Assembly: GCA_943331195.2 (NCBI GenBank)
Contig: CALQKQ020000155.1
Location: 1 to 7,867, forward strand
DNA: 7,867 nt
Reading direction: 5' to 3'
Source: Akkermansia muciniphila
GTDB taxonomy: Bacteria; Verrucomicrobiota; Verrucomicrobiia; Verrucomicrobiales; V1-33
The first letter of the stretch is position 1; each line of letters starts with the position of its first letter. The position numbers and the translations under genes are program-made. Positions 1-6,430 of this stretch are shown one piece after another. Under the pieces are notes generated by a model. The model made no database searches. It was given only the letters and a program-made list of their open reading frames with translations, and was not told the origin of the DNA.

Positions 1-1
1 G

Positions 2-1048
2 CTCTTCGTCCGCGGCCTCTACAACGCCGAAGCCACCAAAGGCAATATCCACAGCTCCCAAACCGGCAACCTCCTCTCCGGCGCCCCCCTCGCCTCCGGC
101 GGCGCCATCCGCTCCGGCACCAGCATCGACCAACTCCTCGCCCAAACCTACGGCCGCTCCACCAAAGTCCCCAGCCTCGTCTTAGGCTGCGAGAAGTCCA
201 ATCCCTCCGTCCACAAGGACTACTCCATGCTCTACAGCTCGCACATCTCCTGGACCTCCCCCACCACCCCCACCCCTCTCGAAATCTACCCCGCCCTCGC
301 CTTCGACCGCCTCTTCAAAGATGAAGTCAGCCGCGGCGACCAAAGCGTCCTCGACGCCGTCCTCGCCGACGCCAGCGACCTCCGCCGCCACATCAGCTCC
401 GGCGACCAACGCAAACTCGACGAATACCTCGACTCCGTCCGCGACGTCGAACAACGCATCCAAAACGCCGGCCAAAAAGGCCAACTCCAAGGCTGGCGCC
501 CCACCCTCGACAAACCCAACATGGCCCGCCCCGCCGACGGCATCCCCCAGGACATCGCCGAACACATGCGCCTCATGGCCGATATCCTCGTCCTCGGCTT
601 CCAAACCGACACCACCCGCATCACCACCCTCAAACTCAACAACGACCACAGCTCCCTCCGCTTCCCTAACCTCGGCGTGGACTACATGATCCACCACCTC
701 CTCTCCCACTCCGACAGCGCCGATTGGCTCAAGGTCAACAACTTCTTCCTCGAACAAGTCGCCTACATCGCCCGCCGCCTCGACGCCATCCAAGAAGGCT
801 CCCGCACCCTCCTCGATAACACCATGCTCATGTTCTGCTCCAGCATGATGAGCGGCAACCACAACAACGACCAACTCCCCGTCATCCTCCTCGGCGGCGG
901 CGGCGGTCGCATCCCAGGCGGTCGCGTCCTCGACTACACCGGCAAACCCGAACGCCAAATGTGCCGCCTCTACCTCTCCATGATGGACAAAATGGGCGTC
1001 CGCCCACCACAGTTCGGCGACGCCACCTCCGCCCTTCAAGAAGTCTAA
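2..1048 (+). CDS. DUF1552 (HXXSHH family) protein, C-terminal part
   Basis: The reading frame is open from the left edge, so the N-terminus (roughly the first 80-110 residues by family length) is missing; 348 residues are visible. I recognise DUF1552 (Pfam HXXSHH) from several stretches, numbered from the first visible residue: the SGTSIDQLLA segment near 38-47, the SVHKDYSMLYSSHISW region at 69-84, the segment ending in HHLLSHS at 231-237, and a C-terminal block with NHNN (286-289), LLGGGGGR (296-303) and MGVRPPQFGD (331-340). The family is abundant in Planctomycetota and Verrucomicrobiota, is usually exported, and has no established biochemical role. It often neighbours DUF1592-type cytochrome c proteins, which would lie outside the window if present. 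The last His of the signature is Ser here. Third positions are almost all C. A secreted metallopeptidase follows 33 bases downstream in the same frame and may be co-transcribed. Family assignment is confident; function is unknown. Confidence 0.9.
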   Translation, partial: LFVRGLYNAEATKGNIHSSQTGNLLSGAPLASGGAIRSGTSIDQLLAQTYGRSTKVPSLVLGCEKSNPSVHKDYSMLYSSHISWTSPTTPTPLEIYPALAFDRLFKDEVSRGDQSVLDAVLADASDLRRHISSGDQRKLDEYLDSVRDVEQRIQNAGQKGQLQGWRPTLDKPNMARPADGIPQDIAEHMRLMADILVLGFQTDTTRITTLKLNNDHSSLRFPNLGVDYMIHHLLSHSDSADWLKVNNFFLEQVAYIARRLDAIQEGSRTLLDNTMLMFCSSMMSGNHNNDQLPVILLGGGGGRIPGGRVLDYTGKPERQMCRLYLSMMDKMGVRPPQFGDATSALQEV

Positions 1049-1081
1049 TTTCCCCTGCCGTCCCCTCATTTTTCCCTAACC

Positions 1082-1786
1082 GTGAAAGCGCTCCTCCTCC
1101 CCCTCGCCGCCCTCTGCGCCGCCGCCTCCTTCACCGCCGCCCGCCCCGCCCCCCCTAGCACCCCACGCCACATCGAAGGCTGGAACGTCGCCGTCGATCC
1201 CCGCCTCCTCCAAGGCGACGACGCCGCCCTCGGCCAACGCGCCCTCCGCCTCCTCCAAGCCAGACTCGTCGCCATCACCGAGGTCGTCCCCCCTCCCGCC
1301 CTCGCCAAATTGCAGTCCTTCACCATCGCCCTCGACCTCAACTGCGAAGACCTCCGCTCCATGCAATATCACCCCGGCGCCGACTGGCTCCGCGACAACG
1401 GCCACCGCGAATCCCTCGCCAAATGCGTCCACATCCCCTCCGCCACCCACTTCCTCTCGCCGTTCGATAACCGCCGCATGCCCTGGGCCGTCCTCCACGA
1501 ACTCGCCCACGCCTATCACGACCAAGTCCTCGGCTTCGAAGAACCCCGCCTCCTCGCCGCCTGGATCAAATTCCGCGACAGCGGCAAATACCGCAGCGTC
1601 CTCACCAGCACCGGCCAACAACGCGAACATTACGCCCTAACGAATCAAAAGGAGTTCTTCGCCGAAATGACCGAGGCCTATTTTGGCTCCAACGATTTCT
1701 TCCCCTTCGTCGCCGGCGAACTACAACAGGCCGAACCCGAACTCTTCGCCCTGATGGCCGATATCTGGGGCCCCCTCCCCCAATAA
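1082..1786 (+). CDS. Secreted zinc metallopeptidase-like protein (HELAH motif)
   Basis: The predicted product has 234 residues. The chosen GTG start gives a good Sec signal peptide: Lys at 2, a hydrophobic Leu/Ala core at 3-16, and a likely cleavage near Ala19-Ala20 or slightly later. Residues 139-143 read HELAH, inside WAVLHELAHAYHD, which is the HEXXH zinc-binding and catalytic motif. A downstream NQKEFFAE (188-195), about 48 residues later, supplies Glu191 and Glu195 as candidates for the third zinc ligand, as in gluzincins. The conserved-looking MQYHP (94-98) and FGSNDFFPF (201-209) resemble uncharacterised planctomycete/verrucomicrobial exported proteins that I recall only as hypothetical. 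No Shine-Dalgarno precedes the GTG; an in-frame CTG at 1055 is an alternative start, but it would push the signal core inward. The product is probably periplasmic or extracellular; its substrate is unknown. The gene follows the DUF1552 gene in the same frame with one stop codon between, suggesting one transcript. Confidence 0.85.
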   Translation: MKALLLPLAALCAAASFTAARPAPPSTPRHIEGWNVAVDPRLLQGDDAALGQRALRLLQARLVAITEVVPPPALAKLQSFTIALDLNCEDLRSMQYHPGADWLRDNGHRESLAKCVHIPSATHFLSPFDNRRMPWAVLHELAHAYHDQVLGFEEPRLLAAWIKFRDSGKYRSVLTSTGQQREHYALTNQKEFFAEMTEAYFGSNDFFPFVAGELQQAEPELFALMADIWGPLPQ

Positions 1787-2068
1787 ACCACCGCCATAAA
1801 AGCAATCCTCCTGCTCGCCTTCGCCGACCGGCTCCACTCCCCCGGCCCCGCAGATGATTGCTCCACTGCGGCCCCGCCCCCCAAGCCCAGGCCCCCTCCC
1901 TGAAAAAAGTTGCCCTCCAATCCGAAGCCGATACCGACGGTCCCCGACCGCCCCAAGCAGCAGCGCTCCGCCGCCGTGGAATAAGCCGTCAAGGCAATCG
2001 AATCCACCAGGGGGTCCATCGCCTTGCGCCGCATCGCCCCTGACAAACCCTAGGCTACCCCTCGCCTG
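1787..2068. other. GC-rich intergenic stretch without a convincing gene
   Basis: This is the first 282 bases of a 409-bp gap between the metallopeptidase and the LamG protein. Short open frames on the + strand here (for example 1858-2043) encode Pro/Arg/Ala-rich sequence with no recognisable motif or start signal. On the - strand a frame opens at a TTG at 2046, or an ATG four codons later, and runs to 1678. It shows G-ended codons like the real - strand genes and a non-repetitive stretch (MDPLVDSIALTAYSTAAER), but it overlaps the metallopeptidase end by 109 bases and becomes Gly-rich. I leave it unannotated as a gene. It could be a small gene, a decayed remnant or chance. No tRNA, repeat or IS end was seen. 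Confidence 0.5.
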
Positions 2069-2118
2069 AAAAAAGGAAGCTCATTGGCAACTAATTTCTT
2101 GCCTTTTTTTCCTTTTTT
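2069..2118 (+). terminator. Hairpin with T-tracts, possible intrinsic terminator
   Basis: A five-base stem GGCAA (2086-2090) / TTGCC (2099-2103) with an eight-base loop is followed directly by seven T residues (2104-2110). An outer arm AAAAAAGGA (2069-2077) is complementary to TCCTTTTTT (2110-2118), so the structure could form a larger interrupted hairpin. It could end transcription of the DUF1552-metallopeptidase unit, though it lies about 280 bases past that stop. The core stem is short, so termination strength is uncertain. The sharp change to AT-rich sequence in a very GC-rich neighbourhood supports a regulatory role of some kind. Confidence 0.4.
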
Positions 2119-2195
2119 ATGCTAACATCTCATTGGGTTTATGACCCCTCCGCTTCGTTTCGCAATTCATTTATATTCTCTACTCCCTGCCCCGC
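2084..2195 (+). promoter_or_regulatory. AT-rich candidate promoter region of the LamG-domain gene
   Basis: This AT-rich stretch directly precedes the LamG-domain gene. Candidate -10-like hexamers are TATGCT (2118-2123), TAACAT (2123-2128) and TATATT (2172-2177). TTGCCT (2099-2104) is 18 bases from TAACAT and is the best-spaced -35-like pair, but each hexamer matches consensus at only four of six positions. TATATT would give a leader of only about ten bases before the ATG. No Shine-Dalgarno is visible: the bases before the start are pyrimidine-rich. The location is well supported; the exact promoter is not. Confidence 0.35.
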
Positions 2196-3785
2196 ATGAA
2201 TCCCCTCACTCCATCGACCCGGCCCTCGGCCTCCCTCCTCCTCCTCAGCGGCACCCTCGCCCTCGCCCTATCCCCGGCGGCTCAGGCTACCGTCCTCACC
2301 TTCGACACCAGTCCCCGGGTCACCACCTACGACACCATGCCGCAAGACTACGGCGACTTCGTCGCCGCCGATAGCCAACTTTCCGCCAACGGCGCCTATC
2401 AAAACCTCTACCAACAAGGCGCCGCCTGGACGCCCCAAGTCGACATCAGCTACGCCACCTCCCGCCCCGGCGAGTTCCCCCAATACTTCCACGACAACGA
2501 CCCCGAATGGCCAGGCGTCTGCTTCCTCTGGTCCTGGAATTTCCGCGGCGGCAAAGCCATCGGCGACCTCTCCTCCGACCCCGCCAAGGCCATGCCCGTC
2601 GGCTTTGCCTACTATTTCACCCTTACCCCCAGCGGCGGCAATCAAGCCGTGGTACTTAATTCATTCGTGCTCAACGACTACGCTGGCTACGGCACGTCCG
2701 TCGCCCAAGTCGTCGAGTGGCGCGTGGTCCAGGGTTCCCCCACCGGCACCGTCATCGCCTCCGGCACCGAAACCATGAGCGACGGTCAAAAGATGCTCGT
2801 CTCCACCGGCATGAATTCCGGCCAGGCCGCCCTCGGGCCCCTCGTCCTCGTGATCCGCCGCATGGCCGGCACCGAGGACGACCTCGCCCTCGACGACCTC
2901 GACTTCGATCAAGTCGGCCTCCCCACCACCTCCTACAATTCCGGCACCCTCGCTAGCCTCGGCGACGGCGCCAATTCCAGCGGCGTCACCCTCGAACAAC
3001 CCGGCGCCATCGCCGCCTCCGGCGACTTCTCCACCCGCTACGGCCAAAGCGAACGCACCCTGGTTCCCTTCCAACCCGAACTCAACCCCGCCTCGAACGC
3101 CCCATTCACCATCGAGTTCTGGGCCAATCCCACCGCCTCCGACGACGATGACGCCCCCGTCTTCAATCGCATCTCCAGTGGCGACCGCTCCGGCTGGGCC
3201 TTCTTCCAGCGCGCCCCCGGCGTCGGTTGGAACTTGCGCATGTATGACGGCGTCGGCAGCAACGTCGGCTGGGACCTCACCGGCGGCACCGCCACCTTCA
3301 ACGCCTGGTCCCATGTCGTCGCCACCTGGAACGGCAGCAGCGCCCGACTCTACGTCAACGGTGCCCTCGCCAGCTCCACCAACGCCTCCGGAAAATCCGG
3401 CAAATACAACGCCAGCTCTAGCGCCACCTTCTCCGTCGGAGCCTACGACAACGGTGGCAGCCCTTACAACGGCTGCGTCGACGACATCGCCTTCTACCCC
3501 ACCGCCCTCAGCGCCACCACCATCCTCAGCCACTACCAGTACGCCTTCAGCCAAGTCGCCGGCACCTACCGCAAAAAGGTCCTCGCCGACGGCGCCGTCG
3601 AATACCTCCAACAAAATCCTCCCACCGCCGAACTCAGCGCCCCCGGCGCCGCCCCCAGCGTCTCCTTCACCGGAATCCTCGCCGAATCCACCGACCTCAC
3701 CACCTGGTCCGACCTCCAAGTCACCAGCCCCTACCTGATTCCCGCCCCGCTCCAAGGCAAACGCTTCTTCCGCTCCCACCGCTGA
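2196..3785 (+). CDS. Exported LamG-domain protein with verrucomicrobial C-terminal tail
   Basis: The predicted product has 529 residues. Residues 1-31 form a signal peptide: a short polar start, a Leu/Ala-rich core at 13-25, and a likely cleavage after AQA (29-31). Residues 32-240 are a beta-rich region I do not recognise, with WSWNFRGGK at 112-120 and an acidic EDDLALDDLDFD near 227-238, reminiscent of N-terminal domains of other exported verrucomicrobial proteins. Residues about 245-452 form a LamG/concanavalin A-like domain, shown by FTIEFWANP (304-312), WSHVVATWNGSSARLYVNG (371-389) and the closing CVDDIAFYPTALSATTILSHY (427-447). Such domains bind carbohydrate or act as structural modules. 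The tail at about 493-529, ESTDLTTWSDL followed by RFFRSHR, matches a C-terminal module common in exported verrucomicrobial proteins. No catalytic motif is visible, so a surface or extracellular binding role is inferred. It is probably monocistronic: a 409-bp gap lies upstream and a convergent gene ends 23 bases downstream. Confidence 0.85.
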   Translation: MNPLTPSTRPSASLLLLSGTLALALSPAAQATVLTFDTSPRVTTYDTMPQDYGDFVAADSQLSANGAYQNLYQQGAAWTPQVDISYATSRPGEFPQYFHDNDPEWPGVCFLWSWNFRGGKAIGDLSSDPAKAMPVGFAYYFTLTPSGGNQAVVLNSFVLNDYAGYGTSVAQVVEWRVVQGSPTGTVIASGTETMSDGQKMLVSTGMNSGQAALGPLVLVIRRMAGTEDDLALDDLDFDQVGLPTTSYNSGTLASLGDGANSSGVTLEQPGAIAASGDFSTRYGQSERTLVPFQPELNPASNAPFTIEFWANPTASDDDDAPVFNRISSGDRSGWAFFQRAPGVGWNLRMYDGVGSNVGWDLTGGTATFNAWSHVVATWNGSSARLYVNGALASSTNASGKSGKYNASSSATFSVGAYDNGGSPYNGCVDDIAFYPTALSATTILSHYQYAFSQVAGTYRKKVLADGAVEYLQQNPPTAELSAPGAAPSVSFTGILAESTDLTTWSDLQVTSPYLIPAPLQGKRFFRSHR

Positions 3786-3808
3786 GCCGCCCGGCCCTAG
3801 CCGCTCCC

Positions 3809-6379
3809 TCAAGCGAGCTCGCCAATGGGCTCAATGCCCTCTAGCACCAACACCGGCCTCCCGGCGGCACGCGCCGCCGGGAGATCCACCCGAAAACGGG
3901 CCTGCCAATCATTGAGCCCTTCCGGATCGACCAACACCTGATCAATCCGCCAACAAGATCCATCCTCTTCCACGAGGATATGCGTGTGCCCGGACTGCCG
4001 CGCTTCTGGATCCAAGGCCAAGCGCTCGTGCCCTTCGTAATACGCCGCCATGCGTTGCTCCAAGGCCTCCGCCGACCAAGGAGGCGGCACTCCCCCCGCC
4101 GCATCCGGCGGCACCAAAGCGGCCACCGCCGCCAAGCTCCGCCCCTCCGCCAAGGCCCGCAACAATTGGAAGATCGCCGCCCGAATCAAAGCCGTAAATT
4201 CCCGGCGATTGCGCGTGATGTCCGCCCGCTCCGGCACCGCCTCCAGCGCCGTTTCCACCGGACGGTAGTTGGGGTCCCGCAGCCGCTCCCACTCATCGAG
4301 CAAGCTGGAGTCGGTACCCCGCAGCACCCCCACTAGCCAGTCCTCCATCTCCTGCACCGCCTCATTCTTAAAGGAAGGCGGCACGGTCTGCTGCAACACC
4401 TTACAAACGCTAGAAATGTGCCGCAGCAGCACCCCTTCCTGGCGCTGCAATTCATAGCGGTGAATGTAGCCCGCAAAGCTCTCGTAGTCTTCATACATCT
4501 CCCGCACGATGCTCTTCGGCCGAATGTTATCCTGACCCACCCAGGGATGCGCCGCCGCAAAAGCGTTAAAGGTCTGATAAATAAAGTCCCGCCCCGGCTT
4601 GGGGTATTCCAGCTTTTCCAGCTCCGCGATGCGCTGGTCGTATTCCACCCCCGCCGCCTTCATCTCGTTCATCTTCTCCGTCTTCACCTTGTCCAATTGC
4701 CGCCGCAACACAATCTCCGGATTCTCCACAATCGCCTCCACCAACGACATCACCTCCAAGGGATAAAGCGGCCCCTTCGCATCCAAAAGCGCCAAGGTAT
4801 CTAGCAACCACAGCGACAGCGCATGGTTCAGCGAAAAGTCCTCCTGCAAATCAATCCCCAGGCGCAACTTGGGCCCCGCCCCGCGGTATTGCGGAGGGAT
4901 GATCTGGATGATCTTCCGCTCCACCAAGGAGCGAAACAATTGCCAGGCGCGGCGGCGGTGCTGCTTCTTCGCCGCCGCCGTCTCATGGCTGTCAGCAATG
5001 AGACGCTGCATCGCCCGGCAACCATCCCCCGACTGACTCAACACCTGCAATAACATCCCGTGGCTCACCTGAAACTTCGACCCCAAGGCCTCCGGCGCCG
5101 CCCCCTGCAATTTCTTAAACGTGTCCTCGCTCCAGCCCACAAAACCCTCCGGCGGTTTGCGCTTCACTAATTTCTTCATCTTCTTCGGATCCCCCGCCGC
5201 CTTGGCCTCCGATTTGGCATTCTCAATCGTGTGCTCCGGCGCCATCGCCCACACATGCCCCACGTCGTCAAACCCCTTCCGCCCCGCCCGCCCGCTGATC
5301 TGATGAAAATCCCGCGCACTCAAGGTGCCCGTCTTCACCCCTCCAAACTTAGTTAGCCTAGTCAGTAGCACCGTCCGAATCGGCACGTTGATCCCCACCC
5401 CCAAGGTGTCCGTGCCGCAGATGATCTTCAGCAAACCCCGCTGCGCCAACTGCTCCATCAGCACCCGATAGCGCGGCAGCAAGCCCGCGTGGTGCAAGCC
5501 AATCCCATGCCGCAAACACCGCTTCACCTCCTTGCCATACGGACTATTGAACGGCACCTCCGCAATGGCTTCCGCAATCGCCGCCTTCTCCGCCGCACTG
5601 CAATAGTTCACGCAAAGCAAGGTCTGCGCCGTCTCCGCCACGTCGTTCTGCGTGAAATGCACAATGTACACCGGCGTCTGCTTCGTCTCCACCAAGTCCT
5701 GCACCACCGCATCTAAACCCCGGTCGTCAATGTAGCGAAACTCCAACGGCACCGGCCGCACCGTCGACGAAACCACCGTCGACCCCGCTCCCGTCAGCCG
5801 AGTCAATTCCTTTTCAAAAAAGGCCGTCGCCCCCAACGTCGCCGACATCAACAAAAACCGCGACCGCCCCATCGTCAGCAGCGGCACCTGCCACGCCACC
5901 CCCCGCGAAGCATCCGAATAATAGTGAAACTCATCCATGATCACATCCCGAAACGGTGCTTCCGCTCCCAGGCTCAAGGCTTGATTAGCAAGGATTTCCG
6001 CCGTGCAGCACAAGATCGGCGCATCCCGATTCACCGTGGCGTCCCCCGTCGCCAGCCCCACCTGCTCCGGCCCAAAATCGCGGCACAACGCCAAAAACTT
6101 CTCGTTCACCAAAGCCTTGATCGGACAAGTATACACCGACCGCTTCCCCTGCGCCATCGACTTAAAATGCAGCGCCGTCGCCACCAACGATTTCCCCGAT
6201 CCCGTCGGCGTATTCAGAATCACATTCTTGTCGTCATACAACTCCAAGATCGCCTCCTCCTGCGCCGGATACAGCTCCAGCCGCCGCTCCGCCGCATAGT
6301 CCAAAAAGCGGTCTAACAACTCGGCCCCAGCCAGGTCAGGGGTGGCCGGAAGACGGCGCAGCAAGGGATTTTCAGACAT
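3809..6379 (-). CDS. Ski2-like DExH-box RNA helicase with DUF3516-type C-terminal region
   Basis: The predicted product has 856 residues and a complete set of superfamily 2 helicase motifs: a Q-like YPAQEEAI (37-44), Walker A TPTGSGKS (57-64), Ia PIKALVNEK (86-94), Walker B/motif II DEFH (149-152), III SAT (179-181), HHAGLLP (296-302), V GTDTLGVGIN (322-331) and VI QISGRAGRKG (360-369). HHAGLLP and the DExH box point to Ski2/Mtr4-like RNA helicases. From about 400 the Lys-rich linker and alpha-helical region, including RDFIYQTFNAFAAAHPWVG (597-615) and REGVLLRH-like text near 647-654, match what I recall of DUF3516 helicases known mainly from Actinomycetota. The likely role is ATP-dependent RNA unwinding in RNA turnover or ribosome-related processing in the cytoplasm; the exact substrate is unknown. 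The ATG start has only weak G-rich sequence upstream. It lies 51 bases downstream of a CorA-like gene on the same strand. Confidence 0.93.
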   Translation of the reverse strand: MSENPLLRRLPATPDLAGAELLDRFLDYAAERRLELYPAQEEAILELYDDKNVILNTPTGSGKSLVATALHFKSMAQGKRSVYTCPIKALVNEKFLALCRDFGPEQVGLATGDATVNRDAPILCCTAEILANQALSLGAEAPFRDVIMDEFHYYSDASRGVAWQVPLLTMGRSRFLLMSATLGATAFFEKELTRLTGAGSTVVSSTVRPVPLEFRYIDDRGLDAVVQDLVETKQTPVYIVHFTQNDVAETAQTLLCVNYCSAAEKAAIAEAIAEVPFNSPYGKEVKRCLRHGIGLHHAGLLPRYRVLMEQLAQRGLLKIICGTDTLGVGINVPIRTVLLTRLTKFGGVKTGTLSARDFHQISGRAGRKGFDDVGHVWAMAPEHTIENAKSEAKAAGDPKKMKKLVKRKPPEGFVGWSEDTFKKLQGAAPEALGSKFQVSHGMLLQVLSQSGDGCRAMQRLIADSHETAAAKKQHRRRAWQLFRSLVERKIIQIIPPQYRGAGPKLRLGIDLQEDFSLNHALSLWLLDTLALLDAKGPLYPLEVMSLVEAIVENPEIVLRRQLDKVKTEKMNEMKAAGVEYDQRIAELEKLEYPKPGRDFIYQTFNAFAAAHPWVGQDNIRPKSIVREMYEDYESFAGYIHRYELQRQEGVLLRHISSVCKVLQQTVPPSFKNEAVQEMEDWLVGVLRGTDSSLLDEWERLRDPNYRPVETALEAVPERADITRNRREFTALIRAAIFQLLRALAEGRSLAAVAALVPPDAAGGVPPPWSAEALEQRMAAYYEGHERLALDPEARQSGHTHILVEEDGSCWRIDQVLVDPEGLNDWQARFRVDLPAARAAGRPVLVLEGIEPIGELA
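3858..3883. repeat. Perfect 11-bp inverted repeat inside the helicase 3' end
   Basis: CTCCCGGCGGC (3858-3868) and its exact reverse complement (3873-3883) flank a four-base loop, ACGC. The hairpin lies in codons for the Ala/Arg-rich LPAARAAG segment near the helicase C-terminus and 73 bases past the stop of the convergent LamG gene. It would be very stable as RNA from either strand. No T-tract follows on either strand, so it is not a standard intrinsic terminator; it could still mark or protect a transcript 3' end. It may also be a by-product of GC-rich coding sequence. Confidence 0.6.
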
Positions 6380-6430
6380 CCGCCACCCTAAGCGCAGCTG
6401 CCGCTTTCCTCAACCCCCCAGCGCGCCCCC

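Noticed and set aside
896..909. GGC repeat run in the DUF1552 gene
   Set aside because: It encodes the conserved Gly-rich block near the family C-terminus and is not a microsatellite with a separate role.
182..1069. A 295-codon - strand open frame opposite the DUF1552 gene
   Set aside because: Its product is dominated by Gly, Val, Ala, Asp and Glu, as expected when the sense gene ends codons in C so that antisense codons start with G and cannot be stops. The DUF1552 match on the + strand is decisive.
1076..1630. A 184-codon - strand frame opposite the metallopeptidase
   Set aside because: It is a low-complexity Gly/Glu/Val antisense shadow; the sense frame has a signal peptide and HELAH motif.
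2141..2374. A 77-codon + strand frame starting before the LamG gene
   Set aside because: It is Pro/Arg/His-rich, overlaps the LamG gene out of frame, and has no motif or start signal.
2661..3812. A 383-codon - strand open frame opposite the LamG gene
   Set aside because: It has the same Gly/Val/Ala/Glu-rich antisense composition and no recognisable motif. The sense strand has a signal peptide, LamG domain and tail.
5757..5782. Repeated GTCGAC words (two near-identical CACCGTCGAC units)
   Set aside because: There are only two short copies inside the helicase coding sequence, with no regular array; probably chance in GC-rich codons.
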